DNA of 64,000 nt from Gammaproteobacteria bacterium (GTDB lineage: Bacteria > Pseudomonadota > Gammaproteobacteria > Pseudomonadales > Azotimanducaceae): the NCBI GenBank assembly GCA_028821125.1, contig JAPPHD010000037.1, forward strand, positions 1 to 64,000. Reading direction: 5' to 3'. The notes under the pieces are model-generated. The model was given only the letters and a program-made list of their open reading frames with translations. It was not told the DNA's origin and did no database searches. This document shows positions 9,620-17,574 of the stretch, in pieces; the first letter of the stretch is position 1; each line of letters starts with the position of its first letter. Made by a program: the position numbers and the translations under genes.

Positions 9620-9862
9620 CTACAAACCGTTGTGCGTTCCGTCGCAGAGCGGTTTGCCATTGCTCTGCTTGCAGCCGCAGAAATAAAGGGTTCGGTCCTT
9701 GTCCGCCTGGTAGGCCACGGGCGTTAACCCGGTGCCCTGGTGTGAACCGTCGCAGAACGGCTGGTTGCCGCTCCGGCCGCAAGCGCACCAGAAATACTTC
9801 TCGCCGCTCTTGGCTTCGATGGGATAGGGAGCCCTTTGTGCAATACGGGGTTGTTCACTCAT
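9620..9862 (-). CDS. Dual CDGSH iron-sulfur protein
   Basis: An 80-residue protein with two CDGSH-type [2Fe-2S] motifs: [16 protein letters not shown] and [16 protein letters not shown]. Each provides the three-Cys/one-His ligand set typical of mitoNEET-like and bacterial double-CDGSH proteins, which are small redox or cluster-transfer proteins in the cytosol. The reading frame extends 30 codons upstream, but ATG at 9862 is preceded by GGAGG nine bases away and starts directly before the conserved part. It is upstream of, and co-directional with, the DUF349 gene. Confidence 0.92.
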   Translation of the reverse strand: MSEQPRIAQRAPYPIEAKSGEKYFWCACGRSGNQPFCDGSHQGTGLTPVAYQADKDRTLYFCGCKQSNGKPLCDGTHNGL

Positions 9863-9989
9863 GATCGCGAGCCTCCGCAAATCAGCATGTCGTTCGGGCC
9901 TGGGCCGGGAAAGCTTCGTCCCGGCGCCTGCGCGCGAAACAGGGTAGCGCAAAATCGCGTTGAGGTGGTGGGCACGTACGGGTTGCCTC

Positions 9990-10847
9990 TCAGGAGAACT
10001 CGCGCTGTTCCCACCACGGAAAGAAATCCGGCATGTCCGAACTCACGCTGCCGCTAAACGCCGGGGCGCGTTTCTCCAGAAAGGCTTCTACGCCTTCTTT
10101 CGAATCGGGTCCGCGCCCGAGGTGGTAGACCGCCCGGGAATCCAGGTTGTGAGCTTCAACGGGGTGGTCGGCGCCGAGCATGCGCCACAGCATGTGGCGG
10201 ATCATGGCGACGGACAGCGGGGAGGCGTTGTCGGCGATCTCGCGGATAGTGGCGCGCGCGGCGTCCAATAGGGTTTCTTTGGGGTGCAGGCTTTGCACCA
10301 GCCGGGCATCCAGGGCTTCCCGGGCGCCGAACACGCGGCCGCTGTAGCACCACTGCAGCGCCTGGCTGATGCCGACAATGCGGGGCAGGAACCAGGAAGA
10401 GCAGGCTTCCGGGACGATGCCGCGGCGGGCGAAGACGAACCCGAACCTGGCATCGTCGGCGGCGATGCGCACGTCCATGGGCAGGGTCATGGTGATGCCG
10501 ACGCCCACGGCGGGACCGTTGATCGCCGCCACGATCGGTTTTCTGCACTCGTAGATGCGCAGTGTCAGCAGGCCGCCGCCGTCGGCATGCAGGCCGGCCG
10601 GGCGGTCCGTTCGGGCATCGGCATTGAAGGTGTTGCCGCCAGAGCCCAGGTCGGCGCCGGCGCAGAAGCCGCGGCCCGCGCCGGTGACGACGATGCCACG
10701 CACGGAATCGTCGGCATCGGCCACATCGAGCGCGTCGGTCATCTCCAGCAGCATTTCGCGGGTGAAGGCGTTGAGCCGCTCCGGCCGATTGAGGGTGATG
10801 GTCATGATGCCGTCCGCGATGTCGGCGATAATGGTTGAATAGGTCAT
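9990..10847 (-). CDS. Enoyl-CoA hydratase/isomerase (crotonase) family protein
   Basis: A 285-residue crotonase-fold enzyme. The two oxyanion-hole regions are clear (GAGRGFCAGADL and AAINGPAVGVGITMTL), and the C-terminal helical trimerisation region follows. The expected reaction is hydration or isomerisation of an enoyl-CoA in beta-oxidation. It is divergent from an acyl-CoA dehydrogenase operon, with only 44 bp between the starts, so the two units probably share a control region and a pathway. Chain length and exact specificity cannot be assigned. Confidence 0.92.
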   Translation of the reverse strand: MTYSTIIADIADGIMTITLNRPERLNAFTREMLLEMTDALDVADADDSVRGIVVTGAGRGFCAGADLGSGGNTFNADARTDRPAGLHADGGGLLTLRIYECRKPIVAAINGPAVGVGITMTLPMDVRIAADDARFGFVFARRGIVPEACSSWFLPRIVGISQALQWCYSGRVFGAREALDARLVQSLHPKETLLDAARATIREIADNASPLSVAMIRHMLWRMLGADHPVEAHNLDSRAVYHLGRGPDSKEGVEAFLEKRAPAFSGSVSSDMPDFFPWWEQREFS

Positions 10848-10891
10848 GGTTTCACTGCTGAAGTTTTTGAGGATCGCCTAATGGTGCCCGA

Positions 10892-11461
10892 GTGAAAGAG
10901 TCAATTCGAGATGCGGACGAGTCGTTTGCGCGGAAAGTGCGAGCTTTCGTCGACCGGCACCGGCCGGAGGCGGAGTGCCGCGACCCCATGTCCACGGCGG
11001 AGGTCGGGGCACTGCTCGCCGGGCTCGACGAAGCGGCGGGGGAAATCCCTGACGGACGGGGCGGCGTGCTGTCCGACGCACCCGCCTTCCGGCGCAAGTC
11101 GATGTCGCTCAAGGTCCGGTTCGAGGCGGTCAAGGCCTTGGAACAGAGAGCGCCGGGCAGGGGTGAAACGGCGCCGGGCGACGACGTGACGGCCGTCATC
11201 CTGGACATTCTCTGCACCAAACTGCGCCGCGATGCCTGCACCCTTGCGGTCGAAGCGCTCGGCTACTACGCCTTGCCGATGCCGAGCGAGCGCCCCGGAG
11301 ACAACGAGGCGCCGCTTGGCGGCGCTTACGCCCGGTCGTTGAGACAGGGTATGCTTGCCCGCTTGTTCGAGTCGGAGCAGGCCCTCGACGCGCGGAGAGA
11401 CCACTTGGCCCTGCGGTTGCTCAAGGCGCGGAGCCCCGGCAAAACAGGTACGGAACACTGA
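10892..11461 (+). pseudogene. Shrunken acyl-CoA dehydrogenase large-subunit remnant
   Basis: A 189-residue open frame matching only the two ends of an acyl-CoA dehydrogenase of the PimC-like large-subunit type. Residues about 9-25 (DESFARKVRAFVDRH) resemble the family N-terminus; from about 120 the sequence (TLAVEALGYYALP, then NEAPLG) resembles the C-terminal helical domain. The middle beta domain and FAD/substrate region are missing, where an intact subunit has about 390 residues. The start is GTG with no clear ribosome-binding site. Its stop lies one base before the intact partner gene. It is either a decaying gene or a reduced subunit that still pairs with its neighbour. Confidence 0.55.
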
Positions 11462-11462
11462 C

Positions 11463-12593
11463 ATGGATTTCTCGTTTTCGGAGGAGCAGACGCTCCTTCA
11501 GGAAAGCATAGAACGCTTCATGCGCAACGACTATTCCTTCGAGGCGCGGCAGCGCATCGTCAGGGAGGAACCCGGTTACGATGCGGAAAACTGGCGCACC
11601 TTCGCTGAACTGGGCTGGCTGGCAGTGCCGTTTCCGGAAGGGGACGGCGGCTTCGGGGGTGCAGCCGTCGAGAGCATCATCATGTGCGAGCAGTTCGGCA
11701 AGGGCCTGGTGGTGGAGCCTTTTCTCGCCACCGTGGTGCTCGCGGGGGGCGCCATTCGCACGGGCGGGAACAAGGCGCAACGGGCGGCCTGGCTGCCGGG
11801 AATCACCGGCGGCTCCATCCAGGCGGCGCTCGCCTATGCGGAACCCCAGGGCCGGTACAACCTGGCGGACCTTGTAACGACGGGTAAGCGGACGGACAAC
11901 GGCTATGTTCTCAACGGCTACAAGGCGGTGGTGCTGAACGGTCCCGCGGCGGACGTACTGGTGGTGTCCGCGCGAACGGCCGGAGAACAGCGGGATGCGG
12001 ACGGCGTCTCCCTGTTCATCGTACCGGCCGATGCACCGGGCCTGAGCCGGCGCGACTATCCGACGGTGGATGCGTTCCGCGCCTCGGAGGTGACGCTTGA
12101 GAACGTGGAGGTCGGTACGGATGCGCTGCTCGGGGAGGAGGGGCGCGGGCTCCCAATCCTTCAGCAGGTGGTCGACGAGGGCACATTGGCGGTCGGCGCC
12201 GAAGCCGTGGGCTGCATGGAGGTGCTCTACAAGGACACGGTCGAGTACTGCAAGACCCGCAAGCAGTTCGGCCAGCCCATCGGCAAGTTCCAGGTGCTGC
12301 AGCACCGCATGGTGGACATGTTCATGGAACACGAGCAGGCCAAGTCCCTGATGTACATGGCGGCCATGCGCATGGACGAAGGCTACGGGCACGAGGCGCG
12401 GAAAGCGGTGTCCGCCTTCAAGGTGCAGGTGGGCACCAGCGGGCGGTTCGTCGGCCAGAACGCGGTGCAACTGCACGGCGGCATGGGCATGACCGACGAA
12501 CTCCGGATCGGCCACTACTTCAAGCGGCTGACCGTGATCGACACGCTGTTCGGCAACGTCGACCACCACCTCGAACGCTTCGGGTCGCTGTAG
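11463..12593 (+). CDS. Acyl-CoA dehydrogenase (PimD-like small subunit)
   Basis: A 376-residue acyl-CoA dehydrogenase, full length for the family: N-terminal helical domain (MDFSFSEEQTLLQESIERF), central beta domain, and C-terminal helical domain with the HGGMGMTDEL motif. Resemblance is closest to the smaller partner of heteromeric dehydrogenases acting on dicarboxyl or bulky acyl-CoAs. The gene follows directly on the shrunken large-subunit frame, as a large-small operon would. Whether it works as a homo-oligomer here or with the reduced partner is open. Confidence 0.9.
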   Translation: MDFSFSEEQTLLQESIERFMRNDYSFEARQRIVREEPGYDAENWRTFAELGWLAVPFPEGDGGFGGAAVESIIMCEQFGKGLVVEPFLATVVLAGGAIRTGGNKAQRAAWLPGITGGSIQAALAYAEPQGRYNLADLVTTGKRTDNGYVLNGYKAVVLNGPAADVLVVSARTAGEQRDADGVSLFIVPADAPGLSRRDYPTVDAFRASEVTLENVEVGTDALLGEEGRGLPILQQVVDEGTLAVGAEAVGCMEVLYKDTVEYCKTRKQFGQPIGKFQVLQHRMVDMFMEHEQAKSLMYMAAMRMDEGYGHEARKAVSAFKVQVGTSGRFVGQNAVQLHGGMGMTDELRIGHYFKRLTVIDTLFGNVDHHLERFGSL

Positions 12594-12632
12594 GCCCCTT
12601 GTTCGTGGACAAGGTCGCCGAATGAGTCGAGT

Positions 12633-13592
12633 TTGCTCCCGGTCGCCATTGTTTCGTCGGGCTGGGGCATCGCCCCGTTAGCCGTGGCACGCTGGGACCG
12701 GAACAACGCCGGGCCGGTCATTCCGGACTGGTTTTTCGAGGCAGTCGAGACGGAAAGCGAGGCCGGCTCCGTCGAGGTGGAAGACTGCGACGTGGTCTAT
12801 CGCGCCTGGCGGAGTTCAGCGGCGTGCGACATGCTGCTCGTCCACGGCATGAACGCCCACTCCCGATGGTGGGACTTCATCGCCCCGAAGCTCACCGACG
12901 CCTACCGGGTGGTGGCCATGGACCTTACCGGCATGGGCGATTCCGACTACCGCTACTCCTACGACGCGACCACTTACGCCCGGGAGATCGTCGCTGTCTG
13001 CGACGCGGCGGGATTGAGCGACGAGGTCATCGTCGTCGGCCACAGCTTCGGCGGTAACGTCGCAACCAAGGCGGTGAATCTCTACCCGGGCCGGTTCGGT
13101 GCGCTGATCCTGGCCGATTCAGGGCTGCGCCATCCGGATGAACCCCTGCCCGACTACCCGCCCATGAGCGGCCGGGCCAAGGTGTATCCCGACCGGGAAA
13201 CGGCACTGGCGCGGTTCCGGCTGCAGCCCCCGCAACCCTGCGAAAACGCCTATATCCTGGAGTACATCGCGCGCCATTCCCTGATGCCGGTGGACGGCGG
13301 CTGGGCCTGGAAGTTTGACGACGACCTGCCGTTCACGCTCAAGGACGCGGAACGGGCGCCGGCGGACTACACCGGGCTGACGCTGCCGGTGGGGCTGATC
13401 TACGGCACCGAGAGCAAGTTGTTTACGGAGATGACGCGGCAGTACCTCGAATCGCTGCTTCCGGGAGAGGTGCAATCGGTGGCCATCGAGAACGCCCGAC
13501 ACCATCTGTTTCTCGATCAACCCCTCGCGTTTGTCGATGCCTTGCGGAAACTCTGCGATTCGTTGCTTGATGCCGATCGCGGGGAATCCTGA
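12633..13592 (+). CDS. Alpha/beta hydrolase
   Basis: A protein of up to 319 residues with an alpha/beta-hydrolase fold: oxyanion region LLVHGMNAHSRWWD, nucleophile elbow GHSFGG and a C-terminal His in ENARHHLFLDQP. The substrate is not identifiable; its position after acyl-CoA dehydrogenase genes suggests an ester or thioester. The start is unsettled: the longest frame begins with TTG at 12633, GTG at 12684 is an alternative, and neither has a good ribosome-binding site. Confidence 0.85.
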   Translation: MLPVAIVSSGWGIAPLAVARWDRNNAGPVIPDWFFEAVETESEAGSVEVEDCDVVYRAWRSSAACDMLLVHGMNAHSRWWDFIAPKLTDAYRVVAMDLTGMGDSDYRYSYDATTYAREIVAVCDAAGLSDEVIVVGHSFGGNVATKAVNLYPGRFGALILADSGLRHPDEPLPDYPPMSGRAKVYPDRETALARFRLQPPQPCENAYILEYIARHSLMPVDGGWAWKFDDDLPFTLKDAERAPADYTGLTLPVGLIYGTESKLFTEMTRQYLESLLPGEVQSVAIENARHHLFLDQPLAFVDALRKLCDSLLDADRGES

Positions 13593-13731
13593 AAAGCTCA
13601 CCTGATCTCGGACGCGCAACGGGACTGCGTTTCGGTTGATCGGTTGCGGGTCTCCCTTCGCCAGGGCGAAGCGGGTTTGCGGGGAACCCTTTCCAATTGC
13701 CGGCGTCATACTCGACTTGGAGGGATTCCGC

Positions 13732-14853
13732 ATGTCCACGTTGAAATGCTGGGTCGACGTCATGAAGTTCGTGATCGGGGATGCCGGCGCCGCTGCTGGC
13801 GCGATCAGGTTCGGCGATCTCGCCGGTTCCGGACGAAAAGCGATCTGGTCCCCGACGAACAAGAGCGGGTCAAGCCGTCAGTTCGATCCGTTCGTGAACG
13901 CCGGCTCGCTCCTGGTGGCCTGCCCGTTGAAGGGAAGCCGTCCGTGCCCGGCAGGCGCCGCCGGTCGCCATGGGACACGGCAACCCGATGAGCCGTTGGG
14001 AGCCCGTCAGATTCGCCGGATCGTCAACCTGGCAGTGAATCCGGCGCGGGCCGGCGGCACGATGGCGCCGGCGACGGGGCGTCCGCCCGGCCTGCGAAAT
14101 CTGCGGGGCGTGGTCGGAACACCCGGCATCGAATGCCAGCTCGGGAATGAAGTGCGGAAGTCCCTTGAGCGAAGATTCCTGAAGCGCGTCTTCCGGGAAG
14201 GCGATCCCGGCTGTCCGCAACCCGCCATGCCCGCGGAGGCGTTTCTCCTGGTGGTCAGATCCTGCAATGGGGTCATGGAAGACCTGCACCGCCGATTCCC
14301 GAAGCTGGCCGAGTGCGTCCCACCCAACCTTGCGCAAACCGATCTGCTGCGCGAGACCGGTTACCTGTTCGGCGGATATGACCCCGGCACGCGGACCCTG
14401 TGTTTTGCCAATCCCATGGAGCACGACCTCGACCGGATCTGGGATGACGCCCGGGCGAGGGGGCAAGTTTCGCCACAGGCCCGTGGACTCGACGGGTTGA
14501 TCATGCACGAGTATGCACATCACCTGTGCCTGGGATTGTCGTGTGAGCCCCATGAATGGATAACCAGCCTGGTTACCACGCTGCAATCGCGGGGCATGCT
14601 CCCGGAGCACACGAACGTCAGCCGATGGGACCCGGCATCCGGCGACTTCGGCGATGAGGTGAGCGACAGCGTCCAATCGATGGGATTCGGCGTCAATGCG
14701 GCCGACAACGCCGCCGAATTCGCCGCGGAAGCGCTATCCTGGCGCATGGCTCCCGGGTACGGCGAATCGAGCGAGATTCCAAGAATGCCGGAGTATCTCG
14801 AGAAGTGGCTGCACGAGAGCTTTCCGTTGACCCCCGGCCAGAACCGGCCCTGA
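13732..14853 (+). CDS. Orphan zincin-like protein with HEYAH motif
   Basis: A 373-residue protein I cannot place in a named family. Its C-terminal third has a zinc-protease HExxH signature, HEYAHH at 259-264, followed by SxGxxxAADNAAEFAAEAL with Glu329 and Glu333, a layout like the MuF/anthrax-toxin-type zincin domains in phage head proteins and polymorphic toxins (family comparison is from memory, not a search). The first ~170 residues are Gly/Arg/Pro-rich with no recognisable domain. ATG at 13732 has GGAGGG seven bases upstream; the frame is open 96 bp further. It sits beside a zeta-like kinase in an accessory patch. Confidence 0.6.
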   Translation: MSTLKCWVDVMKFVIGDAGAAAGAIRFGDLAGSGRKAIWSPTNKSGSSRQFDPFVNAGSLLVACPLKGSRPCPAGAAGRHGTRQPDEPLGARQIRRIVNLAVNPARAGGTMAPATGRPPGLRNLRGVVGTPGIECQLGNEVRKSLERRFLKRVFREGDPGCPQPAMPAEAFLLVVRSCNGVMEDLHRRFPKLAECVPPNLAQTDLLRETGYLFGGYDPGTRTLCFANPMEHDLDRIWDDARARGQVSPQARGLDGLIMHEYAHHLCLGLSCEPHEWITSLVTTLQSRGMLPEHTNVSRWDPASGDFGDEVSDSVQSMGFGVNAADNAAEFAAEALSWRMAPGYGESSEIPRMPEYLEKWLHESFPLTPGQNRP

Positions 14854-14980
14854 CCGGCCATGGGGTCACGAACTGCCCCCCATCCGAGCACTCCTTGCGG
14901 TGCGGATGCCTGCGCACCATGGCCAGCAAACGCCTGGCGTGACGAGTTAAAATCCTGAAAAGAAGTGTTGGAGACGGTCG

Positions 14981-15181
14981 ATGGAAGATCCTAGAACACG
15001 TGGCGTCAAGCCGGGGAAAAGACGACTTGAGCTTGGTTTGACATCAGTCATCGGAAGGGAAGACGGGTCGGTCATAGAGGTGTTTCCAGATGGTTCGGAA
15101 ACCCTGCTGGTCGCGCCCCGAGACAGGGAAAGCGATCCTGTGAAAGAGCAGTCTACGGATTCCCCGAGGCCTTTGACTTGA
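14981..15181 (+). CDS. Small protein overlapping a zeta-like kinase gene (candidate antitoxin)
   Basis: A 66-residue hydrophilic, charged protein (basic N-terminus PGKRRLELG, a predicted beta pair around GSVIEVFPDGSETLLV, acidic tail). GGAG lies eight bases before its ATG. Its TGA overlaps the TTG start of the kinase gene (TTGA), so translation is probably coupled. I do not recognise the family. Position and size fit an antitoxin or regulatory partner for the kinase; that is inference only. Confidence 0.55.
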   Translation: MEDPRTRGVKPGKRRLELGLTSVIGREDGSVIEVFPDGSETLLVAPRDRESDPVKEQSTDSPRPLT

Positions 15182-15753
15182 CCGAGATCCTGCACATCGT
15201 CACAGGTCCTTCGGGTTCCGGCAAGTCAGAGTTCTGTAAGCAGCAGACGGATTGGGAGTACCGGCTGTACAACCTGGACGACTGGGCCCGCTCGCATGGA
15301 GACGTCGAAGATCCACGGGTTCGCGAAAGTGGCTGGCGGGCCATTGTGAACCAGCTTCATGCCGACATGCGGGACGGGCTTTCGCCGATTGCACTGGACC
15401 ACATTCTCGACTCGCGCGCGATTGACGAAGTCGTTGAGCCGGCGCGAGGCTATGGTTACGAAGTGTGCCTCACGGTCGTTTGCCCGGGCAGTGCGGAAGT
15501 TTGTGTCGAAAGAGTGGATCGAAGGAAGAAAGCCGGCGGTCATGGGCGGTCGCCGGCCACAGTAAGGCAGTTTTACGAGAACGCTCTACATGTGGCGGCG
15601 GAGGCGAGCCTGATTTGCGATACAACAAACCTGGTAGACAGCAGCGGACATGGTATGGAAACCGTCGCGAACATTGAGCGGTTTCAATTGAATTTCTTGG
15701 GAGATAAGCGGCCTCATTGGGTCGATAGGTACTTTTGCATGGGCAGAAGGTGA
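15178..15753 (+). CDS. Zeta-toxin-like P-loop kinase
   Basis: A 191-residue P-loop NTPase with Walker A GPSGSGKS at residues 10-17, an early acidic stretch LYNLDDWARSHGD, ALDHILDSRA in the position of the second strand, and the lid-like RVDRRKKAGGHGRSP. Such proteins phosphorylate small molecules; zeta toxins phosphorylate UDP-N-acetylglucosamine precursors and stop wall synthesis. Whether this one is toxic is unknown. The start is TTG, overlapping the preceding stop. Codon use is less GC-biased than in flanking genes, in keeping with an accessory origin. Confidence 0.7.
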   Translation: MTEILHIVTGPSGSGKSEFCKQQTDWEYRLYNLDDWARSHGDVEDPRVRESGWRAIVNQLHADMRDGLSPIALDHILDSRAIDEVVEPARGYGYEVCLTVVCPGSAEVCVERVDRRKKAGGHGRSPATVRQFYENALHVAAEASLICDTTNLVDSSGHGMETVANIERFQLNFLGDKRPHWVDRYFCMGRR

Positions 15754-15814
15754 CGCCTCCCAAGGACAGAACGGCGCCATCATGTCTTCTTAGCGATCGC
15801 TCCAGGACGAATGA

Positions 15815-17362
15815 CTAATCCCAGCTCAACGCCCCGCCCGTCTGATACTCCGTCACCCTCGTTTCGAAGAAATTTTTCTCCTTCTTGAGATCCATGATCT
15901 CGCTCATCCACGGAAACGGATTTTTCACGCCCGGGAACTGCTCGGCGAGGCCGATCTGGGCGAGGCGCCGGTTGGCGATGAACTGCAGGTATTCGGTCAT
16001 CATGTTGGCGTTCATGCCGAGCACGCCGCGGGGCATGGTGTCCTGGGCGTACTCGATTTCGAGCTGGGTGCCTTCGAGGATCATGCGGCGTGCCAGGTTC
16101 TGCACTTCGTCGTCCCACAGGTCGGGATTTTCCAGCTTGATCTGGTTGATGACGTCGATGCCGAAGTTCACGTGCATGGACTCGTCGCGCAGGATGTACT
16201 GGAACTGTTCGGAGGTGCCCGTCATCTTGTTGCGCCGGCCCATGGACAGGATCTGGGTGAAGCCGCAATAGAAGAAGACGCCTTCGAGCACGCAGTAGTA
16301 GGCGATCAGGTTCTCGAGCAGTGCCTTGTCCGTTTTCCGGGAACCGGTGGTGAATGTGGGATCGGAGATGTGCCGGGTGTACCTGAGCGCCCAGCCGGCC
16401 TTGCGGGCCACCGAGGGCACTTCCCGGTACATGTTGAAGATCTCGCCTTCGTCCATGCCCAGCGACTCGATGCAGTACTGGTAGGCGTGGGTGTGGATGG
16501 CCTCCTCGAAGGCCTGGCGCAGCAGGTACTGGCGGCATTCCGGGTTGGTGATCAGGCGATAGATGGCGAGCACCAGGTTGTTGGCGACCAGGGAATCGGC
16601 GGTGGAGAAGAAGCCGAGGCTGCGCTTGACGATGGTGCGCTCGTCGTCGGTGAGGCCGTCTTCGCTTTTCCACAGCGCGATATCGGCGGTCATGTTGATT
16701 TCCTGGGGCATCCAGTGGTTGGCGCAGCCGTCCAGGTATTTCTGCCAGGCCCAGTCGTACTTGAAGGGCACGAGCTGATTGAGGTCGGCACGGCAGTTGA
16801 TCATGGCCTTCTGGTCGACGGTGACCCGTTCCAGGTTTTCCTCTTCGCCGCCGTCGTTCGATTCGATGATCGCGGCCCTGGCCAGGTCGCGTTCGCTCGC
16901 CGGGCATTGCGTGCTCTCCTGATCGCCTGCTGTTGCCGGTTCGGTGGACAGAACGGGTTCGGAAGACGGGACCACGAGCGGTGCGGCTGGCGAGGCCTTA
17001 GTGGGTGGCGCCTCGTTGGACGGCGTTCGCTCCATGGCCGACGCGGGGACATCTAGAGTGACTGGCGCCGTCGGCGGTTCAGGGGCCCAACGGTCGGGCG
17101 CGGGTTCCAGAGCGGCGAGGTTCTCCATCGCCTGGTCGTCCCGGGACCATGTTGCCTCACGCCCATTGCCGTTTGCGTTGGCCGGCGGATCTGCCGGTTC
17201 CCCGGCATCCCGGTGCTGGTGGCCATTGCCCGGAAAAGGGCCGCCGCCGCGAAGAACCTCCGCGGCTGGCATGTCGCCCTCGGCAGGGGCTTGCAACGCA
17301 ACTATTTCGCGACCGGGCGCCGGTTGAACGGCATCGTCTTCGTAATCGTCCCAACTCAGCAT
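15815..17362 (-). CDS. nrdB: Class I ribonucleotide reductase beta subunit
   Basis: A 515-residue radical-generating subunit that activates NrdA for deoxyribonucleotide synthesis. Di-iron ligands are visible in STADS (Asp), [12 protein letters not shown] (Glu and His, with the radical-type Tyr four residues after the His), VLEGVFF (Glu) and RDESMHVNF (Glu, His). The first ~175 residues are a Pro/Ala-rich linker absent from E. coli NrdB (376 aa) and longer than that of Pseudomonas. The protein begins MLSWDD and ends GGALSWD, so the NrdA-docking tail is echoed at the N-terminus. ATG at 17362 has AAAGGAGG seven bases upstream; an upstream ATG in frame lacks this. Confidence 0.95.
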   Translation of the reverse strand: MLSWDDYEDDAVQPAPGREIVALQAPAEGDMPAAEVLRGGGPFPGNGHQHRDAGEPADPPANANGNGREATWSRDDQAMENLAALEPAPDRWAPEPPTAPVTLDVPASAMERTPSNEAPPTKASPAAPLVVPSSEPVLSTEPATAGDQESTQCPASERDLARAAIIESNDGGEEENLERVTVDQKAMINCRADLNQLVPFKYDWAWQKYLDGCANHWMPQEINMTADIALWKSEDGLTDDERTIVKRSLGFFSTADSLVANNLVLAIYRLITNPECRQYLLRQAFEEAIHTHAYQYCIESLGMDEGEIFNMYREVPSVARKAGWALRYTRHISDPTFTTGSRKTDKALLENLIAYYCVLEGVFFYCGFTQILSMGRRNKMTGTSEQFQYILRDESMHVNFGIDVINQIKLENPDLWDDEVQNLARRMILEGTQLEIEYAQDTMPRGVLGMNANMMTEYLQFIANRRLAQIGLAEQFPGVKNPFPWMSEIMDLKKEKNFFETRVTEYQTGGALSWD

Positions 17363-17375
17363 CGTTTTTCCTCCT

Positions 17376-17564
17376 TTAACTAGCGGAATTCCAGCTAAGG
17401 TCAGCATTGGCCAGACTTAGTTTCGGCGACATTCGAGGAGGCAATGGGTCAAGCTTCCGTTTCTCTCCTCGAACTTCCCGAGGATCGTGGCAATGTGTGC
17501 AAGGTCGTTGGCACAAGCAGTTTGGCCAACCTTGTTCGTTAAACAGTTCCAGTTGCTTTGGCAT
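17376..17564 (-). CDS. Small Cys-rich ORF between nrdA and nrdB
   Basis: A 62-residue frame filling the gap between nrdA and nrdB. Its ATG has AAGGAG six bases upstream, overlapping the nrdA stop, and its stop is 13 bases before the nrdB ATG, so it is placed like a coupled operon gene. The first 30 residues hold a compact Cys cluster, [11 protein letters not shown], which could bind zinc or an iron-sulfur cluster. The tail contains DLSWN, similar to the NrdB terminal motif. I do not recognise the family; a redox or regulatory partner of the reductase is a guess. Confidence 0.55.
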   Translation of the reverse strand: MPKQLELFNEQGWPNCLCQRPCTHCHDPREVRGEKRKLDPLPPRMSPKLSLANADLSWNSAS

Positions 17565-17574
17565 CCTAGACTCC

